Assembly: GCA_003243965.1 (NCBI GenBank)
Contig: QHBO01000045.1
Span: forward strand, 1-38,551
Direction of reading: 5' to 3'
DNA: 38,551 nucleotides
Source of the DNA: Chloroflexota bacterium
Lineage (GTDB): Bacteria; Chloroflexota; Limnocylindria; QHBO01
Made by a program: the position numbers and the translations under genes. Below are positions 24,611 to 33,127 of this stretch, piece after piece (the stretch's first letter is position 1; every line of letters begins with the position of its first letter). The notes below the pieces were generated by a model that ran no database searches, was not told the origin of the DNA, and saw only the letters and a program-made list of their open reading frames with translations.

Positions 24611-25333
24611 TCAGCCCGCCGGGCGGCGGCCGACGTGGAGCGTTGCCATGCCGGTTGGGAGCCAGCGCCAGCGAACGTCCAGCAGGCCGGCTTCGGCCAT
24701 CAGCTCCGCCACGCGTTCGGGCGAGGGGTAACCCAGGACGCTCTCCGGCAAGTACGCATAGGCGGCGCCGCGGCGCAGCAGGCGCCCGATGAGTGGCACG
24801 CCCCGCCGGAACCAGGTGACGAACAGCATCCGCGCGAGCGCAGCGCGCGGCACCGCGATCTCCAGCACCACCACACGCCCGCCGGGAGCTGCGACCCGTG
24901 CCATCTCGGCCAGGGCGGCGGCGTAATCGGGCATGTTACGCAGGCCAAAGCCGATGGTCGTCGCCTCGAACGAGGCGGCGCCGAACGGGAGCGCCAGGGC
25001 GTCGGCCTCGATGTACTTGGGGACCGCTGCACCCGCTGGCACGCCGGCGCGGCGCGCGTGCTCCAGCATTCGGGGGCTGGCGTCGATGCCGACCGCCGCG
25101 CCGTCCGGTCCCACGACGAGGGCGGCGCCACGGGTCAGCATCCCGGTCCCGCACGCGACGTCCAGCGCACGATCACCCCGACGCAGGCGCGCCGCCCGGA
25201 TCGCGGCCCGCCGCCACCGTCCGTCGATGCCCGCGGTCATCAGCGTGTTCATCAGGTCGTAGAAGGGCGCCACGCGATCGAACATGGCGCGTACCTGCCG
25301 CGGCGGTGCCGGATTGCCGCGGCCGGCCCCCAT
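24611..25333 (-). CDS. MenG/UbiE-type class I SAM-dependent methyltransferase
   Basis: About 240 residues from ATG 25333, eight nt of which separate it from the MFS stop. Family segments are VRAMFDRVAPFYDLMNTLMT, the SAM-binding ALDVACGTGMLTRGA, GIDASPRMLEHAR, EADALALPFGAASFE, TIGFGLRNMPDY and MARVAAPGGRVVVLE. This pattern is that of demethylmenaquinone methyltransferase, the last step in menaquinone synthesis. The frame is open up to 25960 through the MFS gene, but that part is a shadow. No other menaquinone gene is in the window, so the exact quinone or another substrate is not certain. Confidence 0.87.
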   Translation of the reverse strand: MGAGRGNPAPPRQVRAMFDRVAPFYDLMNTLMTAGIDGRWRRAAIRAARLRRGDRALDVACGTGMLTRGAALVVGPDGAAVGIDASPRMLEHARRAGVPAGAAVPKYIEADALALPFGAASFEATTIGFGLRNMPDYAAALAEMARVAAPGGRVVVLEIAVPRAALARMLFVTWFRRGVPLIGRLLRRGAAYAYLPESVLGYPSPERVAELMAEAGLLDVRWRWLPTGMATLHVGRRPAG

Positions 25334-25338
25334 CCGGC

Positions 25339-26661
25339 TCACCGGTCGAGCCCGCCATGACTCTCGAGGGACCGCTGCAGGTCGTCCGGGCGAGTGCCTC
25401 GCGCGGCGCGCTCCGGCGCACGCACGCCGGGCAGCACCAGGAGGCCGCCCATCAGGATCGCGCCGATGAGGCCGGCGGCGACCATCGTCGGTCCCGGACC
25501 GAGCGCGCCGGCCACCGGCCCGGTCAGCGCGAAGGAGACCGGCACCAGGCCGGTCGAGACCAGCCAGTCGAGGCTCACCACCCTGCCCAGCAGCTCCCGC
25601 GGCACGAGCTGCTGCAGGAGCGTGGTCCAGATGATCTGGCCAACCTGAAAGAGGGCGGCGGTCGCGAAGCCGATGGCCAGCGCCTGCCACAGAGCGCCCA
25701 TCAACCCATAGCCGGCCAGCAACAGGACGCCGAGCGACCAGCCGAGGTACATGACGGTGATGCGCAGCCTCGGGAGTCCCAGGTGGCCGATGGCCAGCGC
25801 CGCGGCGATCGACCCCACCCCGCTGACGGCGAAGATCGCGCCCAGCGACTCCGGGCCGAGGTGGAGTCGATTCTTGACCAGGTACGGCAGCAGGACCTGC
25901 ACCGGACCGATGAACACCAGAAGGCTGAACATCGCCGACAGCAGCGTCGCCCAGCACCACGGGTTGGCGGTCACGAAGGCGAGCCCTTCGCCGATCTCGG
26001 CAAAGGTCTGGCGCACCCCGTGGGCGATCACCTCGCGACGCGGACGCGGGGCGATGGCGAGCACCGCGGCGCCGGAGACCAGGAAGCTCCCGGCGTCGAC
26101 CAGGAACGCCGAGCCAGGCCCGATGGCGGCCACCGTCAGGCCGCCCAGTGCCGGGCCGATGAGACGGATCATCATCGGTCTGAGGAGGCCCTGGAGCGCG
26201 TTGGCGTTGGCGAGTTGCTTCTCAGGAAGCAGGTCCGGGACGATGGCCGTCGAGGCAGGGTTGAAGAAGGCGTCGCCGGCGCCGACGAACGCGATCAACG
26301 CCACCACGTGCCACAGTTGGAGGACGCCGCTCACCGAGAGGATGCCGAGCAGCCCAATCGCGGCGGCACGCAGCACGTCGGCGCCGACCATCAGCAGCCG
26401 GCGATCGTATCGGTCGCTGAAGACACCCCCGAACAGGATCAGCACGACCACCGGAATGGTCCACGCCACGCCGACCACCGACAGCGCGGTCGGGATGTTG
26501 CTGATCTGGTACACCTGCCAGGCCAGGGCGACGGTGAAGAACCCGTCACCCAGCAGCGACACCGTCGACCCGCCGGTGAGCAGCGCGAAGTCGCGCTGCC
26601 GGAGCGGCTCGAGTAGGCGGACGGACCGCAGGCGAGCAATCGCGCCCTGCGAGGAGAGCAT
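25339..26661 (-). CDS. Major facilitator superfamily transporter (MFS_3-like)
   Basis: A 440-residue integral membrane protein from ATG 26661 with about 12 hydrophobic helices. Family features are FALLTGGSTVSLLGDGFFTVAL at the start, the loop motif GGVFSDRYDRRLLM (motif A), and FFNPASTAIVPDLLPE. These match the enterobactin-exporter-like/MFS_3 group, often drug or siderophore exporters driven by protons. The frame is open to 26853, but that extension runs through the tRNA gene and cannot be coding. The C-terminal tail is hydrophilic and Arg-rich. Confidence 0.9.
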   Translation of the reverse strand: MLSSQGAIARLRSVRLLEPLRQRDFALLTGGSTVSLLGDGFFTVALAWQVYQISNIPTALSVVGVAWTIPVVVLILFGGVFSDRYDRRLLMVGADVLRAAAIGLLGILSVSGVLQLWHVVALIAFVGAGDAFFNPASTAIVPDLLPEKQLANANALQGLLRPMMIRLIGPALGGLTVAAIGPGSAFLVDAGSFLVSGAAVLAIAPRPRREVIAHGVRQTFAEIGEGLAFVTANPWCWATLLSAMFSLLVFIGPVQVLLPYLVKNRLHLGPESLGAIFAVSGVGSIAAALAIGHLGLPRLRITVMYLGWSLGVLLLAGYGLMGALWQALAIGFATAALFQVGQIIWTTLLQQLVPRELLGRVVSLDWLVSTGLVPVSFALTGPVAGALGPGPTMVAAGLIGAILMGGLLVLPGVRAPERAARGTRPDDLQRSLESHGGLDR

Positions 26662-26687
26662 CGGTCGGCAGCCCAGAGCAGAAGCGA

Positions 26688-26764
<77 letters not shown>

Positions 26765-26777
26765 TCGAGGGCCGTCC

Positions 26778-26783
26778 AGTATA
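26778..26783 (-). promoter_or_regulatory. -10 element of the tRNA-Val promoter
   Basis: TATACT on the minus strand, 13 nt before the tRNA 5' end, so transcription would start about seven nt ahead of the mature end. I see no good -35 box at 16-18 nt upstream. Confidence 0.45.
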
Positions 26784-26913
26784 CCGATCCTCCCACCGTC
26801 CGAGCCCGCGGTCGAGCCACACAGCGTGCGCTCCCGCTCTCGGTTGCGCCCACGCCGACGCCGACGAACTTCCTGATTCCCGCCCGCCGCGCAGCGGCGC
26901 CTACGGACGACCG

Positions 26914-27165
26914 CTATGCGGGGAGGAGGATGCGGCTCAATAGCCCGAGCAACAGGATGGCGACGAACGGCGACCAGTCCAACCCACCGGTTGGCGGCAG
27001 GAGGCGCCGGATCGGTGCGAGGATCGGTTCCGTGGCCTGGTAGACGAAGGCCACCAGTCCCCCGCCTCCGCTCGGTGCCGCCCAGCTCAGCACCACCCTG
27101 GCGATGATCAGCAGCGACAGCACGGTGGTGAGCAGCCGGAGGAAGTTGATGAGCACGAGCGGCAT
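26914..27165 (-). CDS. yggT: YggT-family membrane protein
   Basis: An 83-residue protein with two membrane helices (about residues 5-27 and 63-80) joined by the family signature QATEPILAPIRRLLPP. It starts at ATG 27165 (the frame is open to 27282, inside yggS). YggT proteins are widespread; they have been linked to osmotic tolerance and, in Gram-positives and cyanobacteria, to division (the gene is often next to ftsZ and sepF). No sepF is seen here. It follows yggS by 43 nt. Confidence 0.92.
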   Translation of the reverse strand: MPLVLINFLRLLTTVLSLLIIARVVLSWAAPSGGGGLVAFVYQATEPILAPIRRLLPPTGGLDWSPFVAILLLGLLSRILLPA

Positions 27166-27208
27166 GGCCGCCCGAGCATAGCAACGGTGGCGCGAGCCCG
27201 CCCCAGGC

Positions 27209-27928
27209 TCAGGCCGGCCGTTCCCCGAACAGCGCTCTGCCGATGCGCACCAGGGTCGCGCCTTCGGCCACCGCCTGCTCACAGTCGGCGCTCATTCCCA
27301 TCGACAGCTCCGGCAGCAGTCGGCCGAGCGACCGCTCCAGGCGGTCCCGGAGGGCACGGAGCTCGCGAAAGGCGTCACGCGCCTGCCGATCGTCGGCAGC
27401 ATCCCGCCCGATGGCCATCAGCCCCACCACCCGAGCGTGCCGTATCCCGGCGAGCGCCATCGTCAGGTTGCCACCCGACGCCGCCTCGCGCGCGAGCCAG
27501 GCCGCGGCGAATCCGGACTTGCTCGCCTCACCGGTGATGTTCACCTGCAGCAGGATCGCCGGCGACCGGCCAGCATCGACAGCCGCGCGATCGACACGCG
27601 CCAGCAGCTCCAGCGAGTCGACCGAGTGGATCCAGTCAAACGCCTCGACCGCGCGCCGAACCTTGTTCGACTGAAGATGCCCGACCAGGTGCCATTCGAC
27701 GGCGGGGAGCGCGGCCACCTTGGCGAGCGCCTCCTGCACCCGGTTCTCTCCCAGGCGCGACAGTCCGGCCGCGGCGGCGTCCCGAGCGACATCGATGCCG
27801 AAGCCCTTGGTGATCGCCACGATTCGGCATCGCGACGCATCGCGACCGGCTGCGGCCGCCGCCCGCGACAGGCGCTCGAGGAGGCGGGCGTGGCGCTCGC
27901 CGATCTCGGTAGCCGCGGCCGGACTCAT
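27209..27928 (-). CDS. yggS: YggS/PROSC-family PLP homeostasis protein
   Basis: A 239-residue fold-type III PLP-binding protein. The PLP lysine lies in IVAITKGFGID (relatives have VSKT or VTK). Other signatures are LGENRVQEALAK, EWHLVGHLQSNKVRR, IHSVDSLELL, ILLQVNITGEASKSG and LSMGMSADCEQAVAEGATLVRIG. It binds pyridoxal phosphate and buffers its supply rather than acting as an enzyme. It comes 64 nt after ftsZ, in the ftsZ-yggS-yggT order common in Gram-positive and cyanobacterial genomes. Confidence 0.95.
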   Translation of the reverse strand: MSPAAATEIGERHARLLERLSRAAAAAGRDASRCRIVAITKGFGIDVARDAAAAGLSRLGENRVQEALAKVAALPAVEWHLVGHLQSNKVRRAVEAFDWIHSVDSLELLARVDRAAVDAGRSPAILLQVNITGEASKSGFAAAWLAREAASGGNLTMALAGIRHARVVGLMAIGRDAADDRQARDAFRELRALRDRLERSLGRLLPELSMGMSADCEQAVAEGATLVRIGRALFGERPA

Positions 27929-27936
27929 CGGTACCG

Positions 27937-27973
27937 GAAACGAAACGAGCCCCGGCGCAGGCCGAGGCTCGTT
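27937..27973 (-). terminator. Terminator-like hairpin between ftsZ and yggS
   Basis: AACGAGCC (27944-27951) pairs exactly with GGCTCGTT (27966-27973). Inside, CGGC/GCCG closes a GCAG loop after one mismatch. On the minus strand the stem is followed by TTTCGTTTCC, an imperfect T-tract, beginning 20 nt after the ftsZ stop. It ends only about eight nt before the yggS start, so it may act as a partial terminator or affect yggS translation. Confidence 0.55.
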
Positions 27974-27992
27974 CGCGGGACAGGGCCGTCAG

Positions 27993-29249
27993 TCACTCGT
28001 TCTTGCGGCGCAGGAAGCTGGGAATGTCGAGGTCCGTCTCGCCGTAGGCGGGACGCTCGAGGCTGGGCCGAATCGGAACGGCCTGGCGATCCGTGGTCCG
28101 CGTATCGGGGCGGGCCTCCGGCTGTTCTCCGCGGGCGAACGGAGACGGCTGACCGAGCTGATCGTCCAGGGAGCGGCGCTCGGCGCGATCCCGCTCGATC
28201 TCGGCAAGGATCTCGCGGCTTCGGTCATCGAGCGACTGCTCGATCCCGGTGCCGACCTCGATGGCCGCCTGATGCCGGCCGGTCTGCTTCGGCTTGCGCG
28301 TGCCGTCGAACCCGGTGGCGATGACCGTCACCTTCACCTCGTCGCGCATCCGGTCATCGATCACGGTGCCGAAGATGATGTTCGCCTCCGGGTCGGCCGC
28401 CTCCTTGATCACCTCCGCCGCCTCGTTCACCTCGAACAGGCCGAGGTCGCTGCCGCCGGTCACGTTGAACAGGATGCCGCGGGCGCCCTGGATGTTGACC
28501 TCCAGCAGGGGGCTCATGACGGCGGCGCGAGCCGCCTCGACCGCGCGGTTCTCCCCGGTGCCGATCCCGATCCCCATCATGCTCGAGCCGGCGTCACGCA
28601 TGATGGTCTTCACGTCGGCGAAGTCGAGGTTGATGAGGCCGGGCACCGTGATCAGGTCGCTGATGCCCTGCACGCCCTGCCGCAGGACGTCGTCGACCAC
28701 CCGGAACGCGTCGAGGATGCTGGTCTTCTTGTCGACCACCTCCCGCAGCCGATCATTCGGGATGGTGATCAGCGTGTCGCACTTCTCCTTCAGCTGCTCG
28801 GAGTACTGTTCCGCCACCAGCTTGCGGCGGACCCCCTCGAAGCTGAACGGCTTGGTGATCACCCCGACCGTCAGCGAGCCGAGGTCCTTGGCGATCTCCG
28901 CGATGATCGGAGCCGCGCCGGAGCCGGTGCCGCCTCCCATGCCAGCGGTGATGAAGATCATGTCGGCGTCCTTGAGCGCCTCGTAGATCTTCTCGCTGTC
29001 CTCCTCCGCGGCCCGCTGCCCGACGCCTGGGTCCGCTCCAGCACCCAGGCCGCGGGTCAGCTTGTCGCCGATCCGGATCTTGTGGGGCGCGTCACTCTGG
29101 AGCAGCGCCTGGGCGTCCGTGTTCACCGCGATGAACTCCACGCCCATCATCTCCGCGCGGATCATCCGGTTCACGGCATTGCTTCCGCCGCCGCCGACGC
29201 CGATGACCTTGATCAGTGCGAAGTTCTCTGCGTCCGAGCGGAGCGGCAT
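27993..29249 (-). CDS. ftsZ: Cell division protein FtsZ
   Basis: A 418-residue tubulin-like GTPase that polymerises into the division ring. GTP-binding segments are [15 protein letters not shown] (15-29) and the tubulin signature [10 protein letters not shown]; the T7 loop is [13 protein letters not shown], with the catalytic Asp. The C-terminal linker (about residues 320-400) is charged and the protein ends in [13 protein letters not shown], the peptide that binds FtsA and other partners. Start ATG 29249. The 195-nt gap before it holds a DnaA-box sequence and possible promoter elements. Confidence 0.98.
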   Translation of the reverse strand: MPLRSDAENFALIKVIGVGGGGSNAVNRMIRAEMMGVEFIAVNTDAQALLQSDAPHKIRIGDKLTRGLGAGADPGVGQRAAEEDSEKIYEALKDADMIFITAGMGGGTGSGAAPIIAEIAKDLGSLTVGVITKPFSFEGVRRKLVAEQYSEQLKEKCDTLITIPNDRLREVVDKKTSILDAFRVVDDVLRQGVQGISDLITVPGLINLDFADVKTIMRDAGSSMMGIGIGTGENRAVEAARAAVMSPLLEVNIQGARGILFNVTGGSDLGLFEVNEAAEVIKEAADPEANIIFGTVIDDRMRDEVKVTVIATGFDGTRKPKQTGRHQAAIEVGTGIEQSLDDRSREILAEIERDRAERRSLDDQLGQPSPFARGEQPEARPDTRTTDRQAVPIRPSLERPAYGETDLDIPSFLRRKNE

Positions 29250-29303
29250 TGGGTTCTCCTGCAGGTCTGGAGGTCATGACCCGACGCCTCGCGGGTGTGA
29301 CCG

Positions 29304-29309
29304 ATTCTA
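29304..29309 (-). promoter_or_regulatory. Possible -10 element upstream of ftsZ
   Basis: TAGAAT on the minus strand, 54 nt before the ftsZ ATG, would give a leader of about 48 nt. There is no convincing -35 at 16-18 nt. A perfect TTGACA lies further up at 29387-29382, but no -10 follows it at a proper distance. Confidence 0.3.
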
Positions 29310-29392
29310 CCGGCCAGGCAGCGTGTCGCGCGGCCCAATTCGTCCACGAACATCGGCCGGGCGTTCGATTTCTCCACGGGGTGTCAACACGG

Positions 29393-29401
29393 TTATCCAC
29401 A
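29393..29401 (+). promoter_or_regulatory. DnaA-box consensus in the ftsA-ftsZ gap
   Basis: TTATCCACA, identical to the strong E. coli DnaA box, reads on the plus strand 144 bp upstream of the ftsZ start, immediately next to a TTGACA on the opposite strand. Only one box is present, so it is not an origin. It could let DnaA influence ftsZ transcription. Chance occurrence is possible. Confidence 0.4.
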
Positions 29402-29444
29402 CCGCGGGACGAGAAGCCGGGCCCTCGGCCGCGCGCCCGGCGCG

Positions 29445-30683
29445 TCAGCCGGGAAAGAGGCCCTTGACCCAGTCCATGACCCGTCCGACGCCGGCGCCGA
29501 CCGGGCTGCCGTTGTGGTACTCGATCGCCTCGCCGCCGGCGTGGTTCGCCCCCCACAGCAGGAGGCCGATCGGGGTCGCAAAGGCGGGATTCGAGAGCTG
29601 ATCCATCAGGCCGCCGACGCCCTGCGGCGCGCCGATCCGGACCGGCATCTCGAGCACGTCGCGCGCGAGCTCCGCGGCGCCCTGGATGCGAGCTCCACCG
29701 CCGGTGAGCACGACCCCGGCCGGGAGCATGCCCGCATGCCCGGATCGCTGCACCTCCTCGCGGACGAGCGCGTAGATCTCGCTCATGCGGGCCTCGATGA
29801 TCTCCGACAGCCGGCGGCGCTGGATCGTCTGTCCGCCGCCGTCGCCGAGCACCGCGACGTTCAGCAGCTCCTCCGGCTGCACCTCCGCGAGGCTGGCGGT
29901 GCCGTGCTTGATCTTGATCTCCTCCGCTAGATTGAGGCTGGTGCGCAGGCCGATCGCCACGTCATTCGTGACATTGATCGCGCCCACCGGCAGGACCGCG
30001 GAGTGGTAGATCGCTCCATCGGCGAAGACGGCGATATCGGTCGTCCCGCCGCCGATGTCGACCACCACCACCCCGAGCTCCTTCTCGGTATCGGTCAGCG
30101 TGGCCTCAGCCGCGGCCAGGGAGCTGATCACCAGCTCGTCGATCTGGACGTTCGCCTGGGTGATGCACTTGGTGAGGTTCTGCACGCTGGTCGACGCGCC
30201 GGCCACGATGTGGGTCTCGACCTCCAGGCGGACGGCGCTCATGCCGAGCGGATCCTTGATCCCCTCCTGCCCATCGACGATGTAGCCGCGCGGGAGGACG
30301 TGGAGCATCTCCCGGTTGCTCGGCACCTGCACCGCCTTGGCCGCCTCGGTGGCGCGCGCCACGTCCTCGCGGCTCACCTCGCGCTTGTGCCCGCTGACGG
30401 CGACCACGCCACGGCTGTTCTGGCTGCCGATGTGGCTGCCGCCGACACTCACGAAGGCGGAGCTGATCTTGTAGCCGGACAGCCGCTCAGCCTTCTCGAT
30501 GCTCGAGGCGATCGAGTTCACGGTCTGGTCGATGTTGGCGACCATCCCCTTTTTCATCCCGACCGACGGCGCAATGCCGTAGCCGATGATGTTCACGTCC
30601 CCGGAACGGCCAACCTCGCCGATGAGGGTCGTGACCTTGGTCGTGCCGGCATCGATGCCGACCAGCACCGTTTCCCTGTCCAA
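29445..30683 (-). CDS. ftsA: Cell division protein FtsA
   Basis: A 412-residue actin-like ATPase that tethers FtsZ to the membrane. Segments are VGIDAGTTKVTTLIGEV (phosphate 1), the SHDS-domain (1C) region around GHKREVSREDVARA, VVVDIGGGTTDIAVF (phosphate 2), and VVLTGGGARIQGAAELA (adenosine motif). It ends in GRVMDWVKGLFPG, an amphipathic membrane-targeting helix. The start is TTG 30683 with GGAGG four nt upstream. A GC-rich hairpin (29416-29422 with 29435-29441) just after the stop lacks a T-run. Confidence 0.97.
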   Translation of the reverse strand: MDRETVLVGIDAGTTKVTTLIGEVGRSGDVNIIGYGIAPSVGMKKGMVANIDQTVNSIASSIEKAERLSGYKISSAFVSVGGSHIGSQNSRGVVAVSGHKREVSREDVARATEAAKAVQVPSNREMLHVLPRGYIVDGQEGIKDPLGMSAVRLEVETHIVAGASTSVQNLTKCITQANVQIDELVISSLAAAEATLTDTEKELGVVVVDIGGGTTDIAVFADGAIYHSAVLPVGAINVTNDVAIGLRTSLNLAEEIKIKHGTASLAEVQPEELLNVAVLGDGGGQTIQRRRLSEIIEARMSEIYALVREEVQRSGHAGMLPAGVVLTGGGARIQGAAELARDVLEMPVRIGAPQGVGGLMDQLSNPAFATPIGLLLWGANHAGGEAIEYHNGSPVGAGVGRVMDWVKGLFPG

Positions 30684-30733
30684 TCTGCCTCCGTGCCGCG
30701 AGCGCCCCCACGCGGCGCCCGCTTCGTCCGAGC

Positions 30734-31105
30734 CTACAGGAAGTGGCGCCGAATCAACGCCACGTTTTGGAAGATGCGCAGCCCGAAGGCAAAGAGCGCA
30801 ACGAGGTAGAGGTCGATTCCCAGCCGATCACCGACGTAGGTCAGCGCCACGGCGACCAGTGCATTGGTGACGAAGCCGGACAGAAAGACCCGGTTGTCAT
30901 AGTGGGCGTCGAGCTCCGCGCGGACGGCGCCCAGCACCGAGTCGAGCCCGGCCAGGATGCCGACCGCGGAGTATCGGGCAAGGTCGGCCCCGACGTTGAC
31001 GTTGAGCACGAGCCCCAGCACGACGCCGAGCACCAGACCGATCAGGGGCAGCCACATCGGGGAACGCACCGCTGCAGAGGATTCGCGGACCGAGCCCAGC
31101 ATCAT
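30734..31105 (-). CDS. sbp: Sbp-like small membrane protein (DUF1290)
   Basis: About 123 residues from ATG 31105 (ATG 31102 and 31057 are in frame; the conserved part begins at MWLPLIGLVLGVVLG). Three to four hydrophobic segments and the signatures ARYSAVGILAGLDSVLGAVRAEL, DNRVFLSGFVTNALVA and LFAFGLRIFQNVALIRR match the DUF1290/Sbp family of B. subtilis, whose gene lies in the same place between divIB/ftsQ and ftsA. The function is not established. The upstream open frame to 31333 overlaps ftsQ and is not coding. Confidence 0.88.
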   Translation of the reverse strand: MMLGSVRESSAAVRSPMWLPLIGLVLGVVLGLVLNVNVGADLARYSAVGILAGLDSVLGAVRAELDAHYDNRVFLSGFVTNALVAVALTYVGDRLGIDLYLVALFAFGLRIFQNVALIRRHFL

Positions 31106-31121
31106 GGCGCTTGCGCCGGTT

Positions 31122-31979
31122 TCAGCCCTTGGCACGGAAATATACCTTTCCCGGATTCCGGGCATCGACCCACGCGATCGTTGACTCCGCGCGGTTGGCG
31201 AACAGGGTGCGAACGGCATCGACCTGCGCCCGGATCTGTGCGCCGCTGGCCGCGGGCGAGTTGCTCGTGTCGAGGCCGTAGAAGCCGAATGCCGCGCTCC
31301 AGTCGGGGCGCGCCGAGACGACCACGAACCCATACTGGTCGTCGATCAGCACGCTCACCTGGCGGCTGCTCGATCCCATGCTCGCCGGGTCGAGCACGGC
31401 GAGCTGCAGGGCGGTGCCCACGCTGCCGGCCGGCAACCGATCTCCGACGATGATGTCCCGCGACGCGGTACGCCGATCGTCGACCAGGGGCAGCCGCGAG
31501 AGCTCGCCTGGCAGCTCCGCGCCGACCGCCAGAGCCCCGATCACCGCGCCGTCGCCGGCGACGATCAGCCGGGCCGCGCTCGTCTGCCAGACGGCCGCCG
31601 GCCGCTTCTCGGTGATCTCCACGCGCAACTCGTCGGGAAGGCGTGCGGCCACGCGCGCGTCGGCCACCGCGGGGAGCGCGCGCAGGCGATCTGCCAGCTG
31701 TGCGGTGTCGAGCGTGACGAGGCTGTGGCCCGTCGCCGGCTGCACCGCCGCGGCGATCTGCTCGGTCGGCGTGTAGCGTTCTCCCTGCCAGCTGGCGCGG
31801 GCGACGCGCAGCCACGGCCCAGCGGTCAGCGCAGCCAGCACCGCGACCGCCGCGACCAGCATCGCCGCGGCACCCAGTCGGGCTGCCGACGGCAGGCGGC
31901 GGCGCGCGGGACGCCGCGCGCTCTTTGGCCGGATCCGGTGGGCACCCCGCCGACGGCGCGTCGGCCGAGCGCCGCTCAT
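31122..31979 (-). CDS. ftsQ: Cell division protein FtsQ/DivIB
   Basis: A 285-residue bitopic protein: a very Arg-rich cytoplasmic N-terminus (1-33), one membrane helix (about 35-55), then a POTRA domain (WQGERYTPTEQIAAAVQ...GHSLVTLDTAQLADRLRALPAVADARVAARLPDELRVEITEKRP) and a beta domain to the end. It links early and late division proteins and recruits FtsB/FtsL. It starts at ATG 31979 in an ATGA overlap with ddl. Confidence 0.93.
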   Translation of the reverse strand: MSGARPTRRRRGAHRIRPKSARRPARRRLPSAARLGAAAMLVAAVAVLAALTAGPWLRVARASWQGERYTPTEQIAAAVQPATGHSLVTLDTAQLADRLRALPAVADARVAARLPDELRVEITEKRPAAVWQTSAARLIVAGDGAVIGALAVGAELPGELSRLPLVDDRRTASRDIIVGDRLPAGSVGTALQLAVLDPASMGSSSRQVSVLIDDQYGFVVVSARPDWSAAFGFYGLDTSNSPAASGAQIRAQVDAVRTLFANRAESTIAWVDARNPGKVYFRAKG

Positions 31980-33127
31980 CGGTCCTTCTCCGAAATGTCG
32001 CCGGCTGAAGGCGTGCGCCCGTCGGTGCCGGCCGCCAGGCCAAGCTCGATCAGCGTCGCGATCAGGTCGGGAAACGGCAGGCCCGCCAGCTCCGCCTGCT
32101 TGGGATACATGCTGGTCAGGGTGAATCCGGGAAGCGTGTTCATCTCCGACACGAAGAGGTCATCGCCGGCGACCAGGAAGTCGATCCGCGCCAGCCCTGC
32201 GGCGTCGACCGCCCGATACGCGGCGAGCGCATACTCCTTGATCCGCGCCGCCAGCTCCGGCTCGATGGCCGCGCGTGGAATCACGTCAGCAAGCCCCTCG
32301 ACGTACTTGGCCTCGTAGTCATACAGCTCGTGGTGGCTCCGCACCTCGCCGGGCTCGAAGACGACCGGCTGGTCGTTGCCGAGTACCCCGCACTCGAGCT
32401 CGCGCGCATTCGCCAGGTACGCCTCCACGATCACCTTGGTGTCGTGGCGGAACGCCTCGTCGAGCGCCGCCGGCAGCTCGTCGGGGACGTGCGCCAGGGT
32501 CATTCCCACGCTGCTGCCAAGGCGCGCCGGCTTGACCACGCTCCGCGCTCCCAGGCGTGCGACGATCTCGGCCAGCACGCCGTCTGGCGCGGTGCGCCAG
32601 GTCGAGCGCCGGAACCAGACCGCATCAAGCACCGGCAGTCGGTGTCCGCGCATCAGGTCCTTGAAGACGACCTTGTCCATCGCCACCGCGCTGGCGAGCA
32701 CGCCTGCGCCGGTGTACGGAATGCCGGCCATCTCCAGGAAGCCCTGCAGGGTGCCGTCCTCGCCAAATGGGCCGTGGAGCACGAGAAAGGCGATGTCGAT
32801 GGTGTCGGCGAGCGAGCGAAGGGCCGCGCGCGGCTGGAGCGCGCCGGCGGGTCCCGTCGCGCGGGCGGGCAGGCTCGGATCGGCGATCGGATGGCGGACG
32901 ACATCGGCCGGCGTCTCGGTGCCGACCAGACTGGCCAGTGAGCCCTCGGCCAGCACCGGCGCGGACCCCTGCGGAAGGTGCCAGCGACCGTCGCGGTCGA
33001 TGTAGATCAGGTAGGGCTCGAAGCGGTCGCGGTCGATGGCGCGCAGCACCGACTCCGCCGAGCTGACGCTCACCTCGTGCTCCGCGGAGCGCCCACCCGC
33101 GAAGATGCCGACCCGCAGCCGCGTCAC
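31976..33127 (-). CDS. ddl: D-alanine--D-alanine ligase
   Basis: A 383-residue ATP-grasp enzyme that makes the D-Ala-D-Ala end of the peptidoglycan stem. Segments are VGIFAGGRSAEHEVSVSSAE at the start, LVLHGPFGEDGTLQGFLEM, PYTGAGVLASAVAMDK, VVKPARLGSSVGM, RIDFLVAGDDLFVSEMNTLPG and FTLTSMYPKQ. Length and pattern fit the Ddl/Van family; I see nothing that points to D-lactate use. Start GTG 33127 overlaps the murB stop as GTGA. Confidence 0.96.
   Translation of the reverse strand: MTRLRVGIFAGGRSAEHEVSVSSAESVLRAIDRDRFEPYLIYIDRDGRWHLPQGSAPVLAEGSLASLVGTETPADVVRHPIADPSLPARATGPAGALQPRAALRSLADTIDIAFLVLHGPFGEDGTLQGFLEMAGIPYTGAGVLASAVAMDKVVFKDLMRGHRLPVLDAVWFRRSTWRTAPDGVLAEIVARLGARSVVKPARLGSSVGMTLAHVPDELPAALDEAFRHDTKVIVEAYLANARELECGVLGNDQPVVFEPGEVRSHHELYDYEAKYVEGLADVIPRAAIEPELAARIKEYALAAYRAVDAAGLARIDFLVAGDDLFVSEMNTLPGFTLTSMYPKQAELAGLPFPDLIATLIELGLAAGTDGRTPSAGDISEKDR

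Noticed and set aside
23204..26616. Two very long plus-strand frames (718 and 572 codons)
   Set aside because: They lie opposite the glycosyltransferase, methyltransferase and MFS genes and have no domain-like segments.
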